64,000 bases of DNA. It comes from Longimicrobiales bacterium (GTDB lineage: Bacteria; Gemmatimonadota; Gemmatimonadetes; Longimicrobiales; RSA9). Shown here piece after piece: positions 1-8,148 of the stretch; the stretch's first letter is position 1; each line of letters opens with the position of its first letter. The notes below the pieces were generated by a model that had not been told where the DNA came from, did not search any database, and worked only from the letters and a program-made list of their open reading frames with translations. Location of the stretch: NCBI GenBank assembly GCA_035461765.1, contig DATHUY010000083.1, forward strand, positions 1 to 64,000, in the 5' to 3' direction. Made by a program: the position numbers and the translations under genes.

Positions 1-1305
1 GTCCTCGCCCATCTCGCGATGGCGCACGATGTTCTCGATGACGACAATGGCGTCGTCGATCAGGATACCGATCGACAGCGACAGGCCCATCAGCGTCAGC
101 ATGTTCAGCGTGAAGCCGAGGATGTTCATGAGCACGAACGAGGAGATCACGGACACGGGCAGCGCGAGTGACGTGATCGCCGTCGCCTTCCAGTCGTTCA
201 GGAACAGCATCACGACGATAATGGTCAGGATCGCGCCCAGCACCAGCTCGAAAATGACGTCCTCGACGGAATGGCGGATCTGCTCGGAGTTGTCGCGCAC
301 GATGGAGATGTCGACGCCCGCCGGCAGTTCGGCGCGCATCTCATCGATCTCCTCCTTCACCTCATCGGCGACCGCGACCGTATTGGCGCCGGAGACCTTC
401 TGCACGTCGAGCGACACCGCGCGCTGGTTGTTGACGAACGCGAGCGAGCGCTCTTCCTCCGTGGAGTCCTCGACGCGGGCGATCTGCGACAGCCGCACGG
501 GCTGGCCGCTCCGGTTCGCGACGACGACGGATTCGAACTGGGACGGGTCGGTGATGCGGCCGGTGACGCGTACCAGCTCCTCGCTCGTGCCGCGCTCGAC
601 GCGACCGGCGGGGGCCTCGACGTTCTGCCGCTGCAGCGCGCCCATGACTTCCTCGACCGACACGCCGTAGGACTGCATCTGCGCGGGATCGATGAAGATG
701 CGGATCTCGCGCAGCAGTCCGCCCGCGAGCTGCACGTTGCCGACGCCGCTCACACTCTCGAGCCGGCGCCGCACATCCTCGTCGGCCATGCGCGTCAGCT
801 CGGCGACGCCCATCGTATTCGATGCCAGCGCCAGCGAGATGATCGGAGCATCGGCCGGGTCGAACTTCTGCACGACCGGCGGATCGATGTCCGTCGGCAG
901 CTGCCGGCGGATGAGGTCGATCTTGGAGCGAACGTCCGTCGCGGCCTGATCGCCGTCGCGGCCGAGATCGAACTCGACGATGACCTGTGACACGCCCTCG
1001 AGCGAGATGGACGTGATGCGGTCCACGCCCTCGAGCGGGTTGAAAGCCTCCTCGAGCCGCCGCGTCACCTCGCGTTCGACCGTCTCCGGACTCGCTCCGA
1101 CATAGATCGTCTGTACGGCGACGACCGGGATATCCACGTCCGGGAACTGGTCGATCGGCAGACGGCGGAAGCTGAAGAGGCCGAGCACGATCAGGCCGAG
1201 CATCAGCATCGTCGTGAATACCGGACGCCGGATCGCGACATCGCTGAGTCCGCTGCCGCCGATTGCGCCGTGCTTCTCCTGATCCGGCTTCCTCGACTCC
1301 GTCAT
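1..1305 (-). CDS. RND multidrug efflux pump, inner-membrane subunit (N-terminal part)
   Basis: Proton-driven RND transporter of the AcrB/MdtB class; only the first 435 residues are present because the gene runs off the window start (the family is about 1030-1050 aa). Seen: first membrane segment after a short N-terminus with the typical RRPVFTTML start, porter-domain sequence, and the TM4 motif GILIDDAIVVIENI with the paired aspartates D417 and D418 that carry protons in AcrB. The ATG overlaps the stop of the adaptor gene (ATGA), so the two are translationally coupled. It is the last gene of an operon with regulator, TolC-like protein and adaptor. The substrate cannot be read from this fragment. 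Confidence 0.93.
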   Translation of the reverse strand, partial: MTESRKPDQEKHGAIGGSGLSDVAIRRPVFTTMLMLGLIVLGLFSFRRLPIDQFPDVDIPVVAVQTIYVGASPETVEREVTRRLEEAFNPLEGVDRITSISLEGVSQVIVEFDLGRDGDQAATDVRSKIDLIRRQLPTDIDPPVVQKFDPADAPIISLALASNTMGVAELTRMADEDVRRRLESVSGVGNVQLAGGLLREIRIFIDPAQMQSYGVSVEEVMGALQRQNVEAPAGRVERGTSEELVRVTGRITDPSQFESVVVANRSGQPVRLSQIARVEDSTEEERSLAFVNNQRAVSLDVQKVSGANTVAVADEVKEEIDEMRAELPAGVDISIVRDNSEQIRHSVEDVIFELVLGAILTIIVVMLFLNDWKATAITSLALPVSVISSFVLMNILGFTLNMLTLMGLSLSIGILIDDAIVVIENIVRHREMGED

Positions 1306-2444
1306 CTGCCTGCCTCCGCCGCTGATGCCGGGCCGCCCTCGTTGGAGAAGCGGACCGGGGTTCCCTCCTGTACCGAGCCGGGCACCGCGAGCACGCGGTC
1401 GCCCGCGCTCAGCCCCGACACGATCTCGATCTGGCCGGTGACGTCGTCGCGCACACCGGTCACCACCGGGCGCCGCGTCAGGCGGTTCTGGTCGATGAGC
1501 CACACGTATGTACCGGCGTCCTGAGTGCGGACGGCGCCCGCGGGCACGGCCAGCACGCTGTCGGTCACCTGGCTGAGCACGCGACCGGTCGCGAAGACGC
1601 CGCCGACAATGCGATTGCCGGGATTCGGCAGGCGCAGATAGACACCGACCTGGCGCGTCGCCGGATCCGCGGTCGGCTCGACACGCGCGACCACACCCTC
1701 GAACACCTGGCCGGGATACGCATCGACCGTGAACTCGACGCGCTGTCCGCGCTGGACACGTGCAGCCGACTGCACCGGCACCTGGCCGGCCAGCTCGAGC
1801 TCACTCGTGTTCACCACCGTCACCAGCGGGTCGCCCGGATTCACTACCTCACCCTGACTGACATGGCGCCCGCTCACTTCACCGCCGATCGGCGACGTGA
1901 TGTTCGCACGCCGCGCGGACTCCGACGCGGAAGCCGCCTGCGCCCGCGCCGCCGCGAGCTGGCCCTGCGCAGCCTGGTATGCAGCCTCCGCGGTCTGCAG
2001 ATCGATGCTCGAGATCGCGCCGCGCTCATGCAGCGTGCGCGCCGACTCCAGCCGCTGCCGCGCGAGCGCCAGGTTCGCTTCCGCGGACGACACCTGCGCC
2101 GCGGCGCCAGCGGCCGCGCTGCGGATGCCCTCCGCCTCGATCACTGCGATCAGCTGACCCGTGCGGATGGGATCGCCGCGATCGACCGCCAGCCGGCTGA
2201 CGATGCCGGGCACCTGCGAGCGCACCTCAACGATCCGCTCGGGATTCAGCGTGCCGGTCAGCACGATTCCGCCCGTAATCTGTGTCGGCTGTACGATCGC
2301 AATGTCGGTCGGCTGGAGCACGACCGCCTCCGGCCCCTCCTCCGCCACGGCAGCGTCACCCTCTGCGTCGCCGCCACCGCACGCCGCCGTGAACACCAGC
2401 ATCATCAGTGCGAGCCCTCTCACAGGCCGCATCGATTCGTTCAT
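1302..2444 (-). CDS. RND efflux periplasmic adaptor (membrane fusion protein), lipoprotein
   Basis: HlyD/AcrA-family adaptor linking the RND pump to the outer-membrane channel. The start was placed at MNESMRPVRG because it gives a lipoprotein signal (LVFTAAC, lipidated C22) and has a purine-rich GGGGGAT upstream; an in-frame upstream extension has no signal. Residues ~55-115 form the biotinyl-lipoyl half-motif, followed by an Ala/Gln/Glu-rich helical hairpin (~100-175), the second lipoyl half with the usual SPIGGEV sequence, then the beta-barrel and membrane-proximal domains. Length (380 aa) is normal. It lies 22 bp after the TolC-like gene and overlaps the pump start by 4 bp. Confidence 0.93.
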   Translation of the reverse strand: MNESMRPVRGLALMMLVFTAACGGGDAEGDAAVAEEGPEAVVLQPTDIAIVQPTQITGGIVLTGTLNPERIVEVRSQVPGIVSRLAVDRGDPIRTGQLIAVIEAEGIRSAAAGAAAQVSSAEANLALARQRLESARTLHERGAISSIDLQTAEAAYQAAQGQLAAARAQAASASESARRANITSPIGGEVSGRHVSQGEVVNPGDPLVTVVNTSELELAGQVPVQSAARVQRGQRVEFTVDAYPGQVFEGVVARVEPTADPATRQVGVYLRLPNPGNRIVGGVFATGRVLSQVTDSVLAVPAGAVRTQDAGTYVWLIDQNRLTRRPVVTGVRDDVTGQIEIVSGLSAGDRVLAVPGSVQEGTPVRFSNEGGPASAAEAGR

Positions 2445-2466
2445 GTATGTATCCCCCGCCCCGTTG

Positions 2467-3942
2467 TCAGCGAACATCGATGAGTGTGACGCCCAGCGCA
2501 CGCTCCGCACGCGCCAGCGCCAGATAGAAATCGTGGTAAGCATTCGCCTCGTTCATGCGCGCCTGCTGCAGCGCGAGACGTGCGTCCGACACGTCCAGCT
2601 GCGTCGCCAGTCCTTCCGCGTAGCGCAGCTCCGTCAGCTCGTACACCCGCGTCGCCTGCGCCACGGTCCGCGTCGCCGCGGCGATCTGCGCGCGCGCCTG
2701 CTCCAGCTCGCCCTGCGCCTGCTCGTACTCCAGCCGCACTCCCTCCCGCAACTGATCCGCCTGCAACTCCGCCTGCCGCACCTGCGCCTGCGCCGCATCC
2801 ACCTCGGCACCGCGCCGGAACCCCTGGAACAGCGGCCACTGCACCACGAACCCGACCGTCCAGTCATCCTGCCAGTCGCTCGGTACGAATCCGCTCGGGA
2901 ACGCCTGCCGCGACAGGTTCGCCTGCAGATTCACGTTCGGCAGGAACGCGCCCCGTGCGATATCCACCTGTTCACGCCGGACCTCGACCTGCTGCTCCGC
3001 CGCCTCGATCGACGCGCGCCGCGCCAGCTGCGGCTCCGCTTCCGCAAGGCTCGGCAGCAGCACGTCCGCCGGGTCGGGCAGCGCCGGGTCCGTTGCCGCC
3101 AGACTCGATGTCAGTCGCAGTGGCGCATCGATCGGCAGGTTCACGAGTCGCTTCAGATTCAGCGACGCGAGCTCGCGCGCATTGCGCGCCTGCACCAGCT
3201 GCGGCCGCAGGTTCTCCAGCTCGACCTCCGCCCGCAGTGCGTCCAGCTCCGACGCCTGCCCCGTCTCCAGCAGCAGCTGCACCCGCTCGAGGTGCTGCTG
3301 CGCGAGATCGACGCTCGCTTCGACGATGACCTCCGCCTCCTGCGCCAGCAGCGCGCCGTAATACGCCTGCCGCACCTGCAGCGCCACGTCCGCGCGCGCT
3401 TCCGTCAGCGACGCCTCCGCCGCCGTCTCCGCGTGCCGCGCCAGCTGCACACCCGACATAATCCGTCCACCCGAGAACAGCGGCTGGTTCAGGGACGCGG
3501 CCGCCAGCCACGCGTTCTCACGACCGAACGGCAGGTTCCCGAACAGACTGCCCAGTGCACCGAACGCCGCGTTCGGCGTGTTGCGCTCCAGGTAGGCGAC
3601 ACGCTCCGCGAGCGCCGCCAGCGAGTCCGGCTCGAACCGCAGACTGTCCGGAATCTCGAAACCCGCGCCCTGGAACACCGAGCGGATCGTCTTCGTGTAG
3701 CCGACCTGCGTGTTGATCTGCGGCAGCAGTGACGAACGCGCACTGCGCACCTGCGCCGACGCCACACGCACCTGCTGCTCAGCCACCCGCACTTCCTCAC
3801 TGCGCTCCAGCGCCATCGACAGCGCCGCCGTCAGACTCAGCTCCACCGAGTCCGTCCGCTCCTGCGCCGACACCGGCACTGCACTCATGAACGCCAGCAG
3901 TACCAGCGATCCCGCCGCACCTGCCAGCCTGCTCACTCTCAT
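2467..3942 (-). CDS. TolC-like outer-membrane efflux protein
   Basis: Outer-membrane factor that forms the exit duct for the adjacent RND pump. The 491-residue protein has a cleavable signal (MRVSRLAGAAG... ending SAVPVSAQ) and two OEP repeats rich in heptad-like Ala/Gln/Leu/Glu helices (about 40-250 and 270-480), as in TolC/OprM. The chosen ATG has GAGGAGAG just upstream; the longer in-frame extension lacks a signal. First structural gene after the regulator, 32 bp downstream of it, so expression is probably driven from the dyad-controlled promoter upstream of the regulator. Confidence 0.92.
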   Translation of the reverse strand: MRVSRLAGAAGSLVLLAFMSAVPVSAQERTDSVELSLTAALSMALERSEEVRVAEQQVRVASAQVRSARSSLLPQINTQVGYTKTIRSVFQGAGFEIPDSLRFEPDSLAALAERVAYLERNTPNAAFGALGSLFGNLPFGRENAWLAAASLNQPLFSGGRIMSGVQLARHAETAAEASLTEARADVALQVRQAYYGALLAQEAEVIVEASVDLAQQHLERVQLLLETGQASELDALRAEVELENLRPQLVQARNARELASLNLKRLVNLPIDAPLRLTSSLAATDPALPDPADVLLPSLAEAEPQLARRASIEAAEQQVEVRREQVDIARGAFLPNVNLQANLSRQAFPSGFVPSDWQDDWTVGFVVQWPLFQGFRRGAEVDAAQAQVRQAELQADQLREGVRLEYEQAQGELEQARAQIAAATRTVAQATRVYELTELRYAEGLATQLDVSDARLALQQARMNEANAYHDFYLALARAERALGVTLIDVR

Positions 3943-3974
3943 TTCACTCTCCTCGCACCCGTGCACGTCCGCCC

Positions 3975-4451
3975 TCACTTCTCCGCCATCCCGTGCCGCG
4001 CGCACCACCTCTCGCGCGCCTCACGCATCGTCGCCAGCAGATGCTCATGGAAGTCCGCGAAATCCTTCAGCCGCCGGCGCACCTTCTCGTCCGCCGCGGC
4101 CTCCGCCCCCGCCGCCATCGCCTCGCGCATCTGTTCGAACCGCTCCAGCCGCAGCGCTACCATGCGCGCCATCATGCGATCGCCAATCTGGTAGTAAACG
4201 CGCCGGTCTCCCGCCCGTGTCACCCGCTCCAGCGCACCCAGCCGCTCCAGCAGCCGTGTGTCCTGGCTGATGCTGCCCCGGCTCGCCTGAAGCGCCGTCG
4301 CCAGGTCCTCCAGCGACTGCGGTTCGGTCGTCAGCAGCAGATGCCCGAAGATTCGACCCGCAATCCGCGTGAGGCCGTCCTGCTCCAGGATCTGTCCGAT
4401 CCGCTCTACAAAGCGCGCCTGCGCGCCGTCCGTCCCGTGTGAATCTGCCAT
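3975..4451 (-). CDS. GbsR/MarR-type transcriptional regulator of the efflux operon
   Basis: 158-residue winged-helix protein. Residues ~15-100 (RFVERIGQILEQDGLTRIAG, then the LEDLATALQASRGSISQDTRLLERLG recognition-helix region split over two helices) match the GbsR/MarR-like family that controls efflux and osmolyte genes; a charged helical C-terminus follows. The start MADSHGTD is preferred because the upstream in-frame extension would cover the perfect dyad and the promoter region. It heads the efflux operon, so local autoregulation and derepression by pump substrates is the natural reading (inference). MarR versus GbsR assignment is by eye. Confidence 0.82.
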   Translation of the reverse strand: MADSHGTDGAQARFVERIGQILEQDGLTRIAGRIFGHLLLTTEPQSLEDLATALQASRGSISQDTRLLERLGALERVTRAGDRRVYYQIGDRMMARMVALRLERFEQMREAMAAGAEAAADEKVRRRLKDFADFHEHLLATMREARERWCARHGMAEK

Positions 4452-4476
4452 GGCGCGAACGCTAACCGCGCTGTGA

Positions 4477-4496
4477 CGTTCAGTCAAGACTGAACG
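4477..4496. promoter_or_regulatory. Perfect 9+2+9 palindrome, probable operator of the efflux regulator
   Basis: The sequence CGTTCAGTCAAGACTGAACG has two perfect 9-bp arms around AA. It sits 25 bp upstream of the regulator start codon, where a repressor would block the promoter of the regulator-TolC-adaptor-RND operon. Symmetry and position are seen; the protein that binds it is inferred. Confidence 0.7.
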
Positions 4497-4627
4497 GACC
4501 AAACGACGACGCCCGCTCACCATCTGGCCGATCCGGCTTCAATTACTGCGACGAATGAGGGGGTGGAAACTCGACAGGCAGGGTCTTGTGTGCGGGATGC
4601 GTCGCGGCAGGTCTGCCCACTTTAGCG

Positions 4628-4762
4628 GATTCAATCGCGGAGGGCGCGGAGGGTTGGAGAGCGCGGAGAGGCGGATCGACCGCTCGGAGATGTGCCACTC
4701 ACTCTCCCGGCCCATGTTCCTCTACCGCCCTCCAGATCCTCCGCGCCCTCCGCGATTGAATC
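4628..4762. repeat. Intergenic element bounded by perfect 25-bp inverted repeats
   Basis: The arms at 4628-4652 and 4738-4762 are exact reverse complements; each begins GATTCAATCGCGGAGGG and ends GCGCGGAGG. The 85-bp interior repeats the purine-rich GCGGAG theme. The 345-bp gap between the efflux regulator and the helicase stop holds only this element and the dyad operator; I see no coding sequence. The element begins 34 bp past the helicase stop codon, so it may act as a folded 3' end of that transcript, or be a REP/MITE-like repeat. No second copy occurs in the window. Confidence 0.75.
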
Positions 4763-4796
4763 TGTTAATACCCCTACCCCTTCCCCTCCCCGAGCC

Positions 4797-6497
4797 TCAA
4801 TCCTGCCGACGCACGAAAGCCCTCTTCCCCCGGATCTTCGTGCCCCGTAGCGCCGCGACGACCGCGGCTGCGGCGGAATCCGGCACTTCGACGAAGGACG
4901 AGTCGTCGGCGATCTCGATGGCGCCGATGTCGCGGCCGCTGATGCCGGCCTCATTGGCGATGGCGCCGACGAGGTCCTGCGGCCGGATGCCGGCGCTGCG
5001 GCCGACGCCGATGAAGATGCGGGCGGTGCCGGTGTCCTGGCCGCGTCGTGCCCTGCCGCGTGCAGGTGCGCGTCCTTCGTCCTCGCCGCGGCGCGCGCGC
5101 GGGCTCCGTTCACTGCGCTCTCTGGCGGGCTTGTCACGGGGTGGCGCGACGTCGCGGATCTCCTCGTCGGATGAAGTGCCATCGGCCTCGTGGGCGAGTT
5201 TGACGGCGGCCATGGCGACGTCCATGACATCGAACTCGGAGGCGAGGGACTCGACGATGACGCGGTAGTGGTCCATGTCGTCGGCGAGGATCGTTTCGCG
5301 GAGCGAGGCGCGGGTGATCTCGAGGCGACGGGCGTGCAGGTCGGCGACGGTGGGCACCTTCTCGACGTTGATGCGCTGGCGTGTCATGCGTTCAATGTTC
5401 TTGAGCATGCGGTGCTCGCGCGGCTCGGCGAGCGTTATGGCGACGCCTTCGCGGCCGGCGCGGCCGACGCGGCCGATGCGATGGACGTAGGCGGCTGGGG
5501 CGGATGGCACGTCGTAATTGATGACGTGGGTGAGCTGATCGATGTCCAGCCCGCGCGCGGCGACATCCGTGGCGATGAGCAGGTCCGCGATGCCGGTGCG
5601 GAGTCTGCCCATGGCGCGGTCGCGCTGTTCCTGGGACATGCCGCCGTGCAGCGCCTCGGCGCGGTAGCCGCGGGCATTCAGCGTGTCGGAGATCTCGTCG
5701 ACCTCATTACGTGTGCGGCAGAAGACGATGGCCGCCTCGGGCGCCTCGACATCGAGCACGCGTCCGAGGGCGAGCAGTTTCTGCGCACGCGGTACGATGT
5801 AGGCGGTCTGCCGCACGAGCGGCGCGGCGCCTTCCTCCACGCGTTCGCGCGCGATCTCGATGCGGATGGGGTCGCGCAGCTGACGACGTGCGAGCGCTGC
5901 GATACGTGGTGGCATAGTCGCCGAGAACAGAACGGTCTGTCGATCTTCGGGCGTCTCGCTGAGAATGGCGTCGAGGTCCTCGGCAAAGCCCATGTCGAGC
6001 ATCTCGTCCGCCTCGTCGAGCACGACCACGCGCACATTCTCGAGCGCGAGCGTGCCGCGCCGGATGTGATCGAGCGCGCGGCCGGGCGTGGCGACGACGT
6101 AATGGACGCCGCGGCTGAGCGCACGCAGCTGACTGCCGATCGGCTGGCCGCCGTAGATCGGCAGCACCCGGGCGTTCAGTTCGCGGCCGTAGCGGTGCAT
6201 CGCTTCGGCCACCTGCACGGCCAGCTCGCGCGTTGGCACGAGCACGAGTGCGACGGGATGCGCGGCGTCGCTGTTCTCCGCCAGCAGCTGGAGCAGCGGC
6301 AGCGCGAATGCCGCCGTCTTGCCCGTCCCTGTAGCCGCCTGGCCGAGCAGGTCGCGACCTTCCAGCAGCGGTGGTATCGACTCGCGCTGGATCGGGGTCG
6401 GTTCTTCGTACCCCAGTCCCGTCAATGCCGTCAGCAGCGGATCGGCAAGTCCGAGCTCTGCGAATGTAGTCGTATCATCTGCGGCGTTCGCCGACAT
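4797..6497 (-). CDS. deaD: DEAD-box ATP-dependent RNA helicase with DbpA-type RNA-binding domain
   Basis: CsdA/DeaD-class helicase for RNA unwinding in ribosome assembly and cold response. Seen in order: Q motif region (TPIQRESIPPLL), Walker A AATGTGKT (~53-60), PTRELA, TPGR, DEAD, SAT, then the second RecA domain with ARGLDI and HRIGRVGRAG. A basic, Arg-rich linker (~440-480) leads to a C-terminal DbpA/CsdA-type RNA-recognition domain (ARIFIGVGRSAGIRPQDLVGAI, then IEIADDSSFVEVP). The 566-aa length fits. It ends before the inverted-repeat element and lies 15 bp after the nitronate monooxygenase stop, so the two could be co-transcribed, although their functions are unrelated. Confidence 0.95.
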   Translation of the reverse strand: MSANAADDTTTFAELGLADPLLTALTGLGYEEPTPIQRESIPPLLEGRDLLGQAATGTGKTAAFALPLLQLLAENSDAAHPVALVLVPTRELAVQVAEAMHRYGRELNARVLPIYGGQPIGSQLRALSRGVHYVVATPGRALDHIRRGTLALENVRVVVLDEADEMLDMGFAEDLDAILSETPEDRQTVLFSATMPPRIAALARRQLRDPIRIEIARERVEEGAAPLVRQTAYIVPRAQKLLALGRVLDVEAPEAAIVFCRTRNEVDEISDTLNARGYRAEALHGGMSQEQRDRAMGRLRTGIADLLIATDVAARGLDIDQLTHVINYDVPSAPAAYVHRIGRVGRAGREGVAITLAEPREHRMLKNIERMTRQRINVEKVPTVADLHARRLEITRASLRETILADDMDHYRVIVESLASEFDVMDVAMAAVKLAHEADGTSSDEEIRDVAPPRDKPARERSERSPRARRGEDEGRAPARGRARRGQDTGTARIFIGVGRSAGIRPQDLVGAIANEAGISGRDIGAIEIADDSSFVEVPDSAAAAVVAALRGTKIRGKRAFVRRQD

Positions 6498-6512
6498 GTT
6501 TCTTTCCCTGGC

Positions 6513-7514
6513 TCATGTTACGTGCTGCGAAGCTTCCGTGGCGCGCAGCTTGTCGCCGAACTCGCGCATGACCTGCGCCACCGGCTTCACCTCGTGGATG
6601 CCGTCGACACTGCGACCGGCCTGCCAGTAGTCCTGCGTTGCGTTCGGGTCGAGCGATGCCTTGCGCAGCTGCATCGCGGACCGCACTGCGTAGAACGTGC
6701 GCATCCAGTGCTTCGTGCGACGGCCGCGCAGCATCCAGCGCGCGAACGGTCCAGCCTTCGTCCCGACGCGCTCGACGTACGGCGTGCGGATCACGGCCAG
6801 TGGTACACCCGTGATGCGTTCACTCAGGACAATGTCTTCCTCGTCCGCGTCCACGATCGCGCGCTTGTACGCGTCGCTCGCGGTACACTCCGTCGTCGCA
6901 ATGAAACGAGTGCCGAGCTGCGCGCCGTCGTAACCGATGCGCAGCGCGGCCAGGAGGTCGTCCGGATCGCCGATGCCGCCTGCACACACCAGCGGCAGGC
7001 CGAGCGGCGCCAGCTCATCGAACAGCTGCTGCGGCGTCTTCGGACCCGCGTGGCCGCCCGCGCGGCTGTTCACGGCGATCAGGCCGTGCACGCCGCCGGC
7101 GATCGCCTTGTCCGCCCACTTCCGTTCGGTGACGTCGTGATACACCCGGGATTCGGCGCCGGCACGATCAACCACCCAGCGCGGGTTGCCCAGCGACGTC
7201 ACGAAGAAGCGGACGCCCTCCTCGAGTGCGATGTCGATCCAGCGCTCCATGCGCTCGCGGTATATGCGCGAAGACCCCTCGAGCAGTGCATTCATGCCGA
7301 TCGGCCGGTCGGTCAGCCGCCGGATGTAACGCAGGCCTTCGCGGAAATCGTGGCCGTGCACGTACGTGAGCGATACCGGCTGCACGACTCCGATGCCGCC
7401 CGCGTCGGACACGGCCGCCACGAGCTCCGGGTTGCTGCACGGGTACATGGCGCCGCCGATGATCGGGAGCGTGATGCCGAGGTCGCCGGTCATGCGGGTG
7501 TCTGCGAGGCTCAT
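6513..7514 (-). CDS. Nitronate monooxygenase / 2-nitropropane dioxygenase-type flavoprotein
   Basis: FMN-dependent TIM-barrel enzyme of the NMO family (333 aa), which oxidises alkyl nitronates or reduces related substrates. Seen: N-terminal PIIGGAMYPCSNPELVAAVS (family opening, normally P-x-x-x-G-M), GGIGVVQ, the GGHAG flavin-phosphate loop in a NSRAGGHAGPKT context, VCAGGIGDPDDLLAAL and GAQLGTRFIATTEC, a strong NMO signature. ATG overlaps the stop of the DUF4442 gene (ATGA). The start at MSLADTRM is set by that overlap; upstream in-frame sequence is out-of-context low-complexity. The exact substrate is not predictable. Confidence 0.88.
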   Translation of the reverse strand: MSLADTRMTGDLGITLPIIGGAMYPCSNPELVAAVSDAGGIGVVQPVSLTYVHGHDFREGLRYIRRLTDRPIGMNALLEGSSRIYRERMERWIDIALEEGVRFFVTSLGNPRWVVDRAGAESRVYHDVTERKWADKAIAGGVHGLIAVNSRAGGHAGPKTPQQLFDELAPLGLPLVCAGGIGDPDDLLAALRIGYDGAQLGTRFIATTECTASDAYKRAIVDADEEDIVLSERITGVPLAVIRTPYVERVGTKAGPFARWMLRGRRTKHWMRTFYAVRSAMQLRKASLDPNATQDYWQAGRSVDGIHEVKPVAQVMREFGDKLRATEASQHVT

Positions 7515-7996
7515 ACGCGCTCCAGCTGCCAGGTGACGCGGACCGTCGTCACGGTCATGCCCGTGGCATCGCGGATGTCGGCGTACACATCCGCCGTCAC
7601 CGGCTCCGTCACCTCGGGCAGTGCGGCCGTTCCGGTGGCGGTCAGCGTGCCGCGCGCCTTGTGCAGGTACTCGATCGTGATCGCCGTCGGAATGCCGCGC
7701 ACGCCCTTCGGCATCGCCGCCGCTGCTGCCAGGCCGCTCGACAGCTCGCCCAGGTTCGCGAGTGCGATCGCATGGATCGACCGGAGATGATTGCGCACCG
7801 CGCGCCGGTCCTTGAGCTGGACCACCGCGCGACCCGGCTCGAGCTCGAGCACGCGCGCCTTCATGGTCCCGGAGTACGGCGCCGCGCGGCCGACCATCCG
7901 GCTGAACAGCCACCGCCCGCCCGGCACTCCGCGCAGCCGGTTCCAGGACCTGAGCAGCCGGGCTCCAAAGGACGCGTCGCGCGCAGTGTCAGTCAT
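7511..7996 (-). CDS. DUF4442 hotdog-fold protein (PaaI-like thioesterase relative)
   Basis: 161-residue protein whose central part (SGTMKARVLELEPGRAVVQL, HLRSIHAIALANLGELSSGLA) is typical of DUF4442 hotdog proteins: the HAIALANLGE stretch is the family's central helix. Such proteins are presumed acyl-CoA or acyl-ACP thioesterases, but few have been tested. It is translationally coupled to the nitronate monooxygenase, suggesting a shared small-molecule or fatty-acid detoxification role (inference). It is transcribed away from the SLC13 transporter. Confidence 0.8.
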   Translation of the reverse strand: MTDTARDASFGARLLRSWNRLRGVPGGRWLFSRMVGRAAPYSGTMKARVLELEPGRAVVQLKDRRAVRNHLRSIHAIALANLGELSSGLAAAAAMPKGVRGIPTAITIEYLHKARGTLTATGTAALPEVTEPVTADVYADIRDATGMTVTTVRVTWQLERV

Positions 7997-8148
7997 GGCG
8001 CATGAGACTACGTCGCCGGGGGTGCGGCCACAACGCTGCGGCTGTGACTACCGGGGCCGGCGCCGGTAACGGACGCGGTTCGAAGGCACGGCACGGACTG
8101 GCCCCCGTGCGATGCTCGACCGCATATTGCCCGCAGCCGCTCAAGGGG

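Noticed and set aside
5190-7790. An 866-codon open frame on the plus strand opposite the helicase and nitronate monooxygenase
   Set aside because: The opposite strand holds proteins with full family motifs. The plus-strand product is His/Arg/Asp-rich, has no recognisable domain, and is an expected antisense frame in GC-rich DNA.
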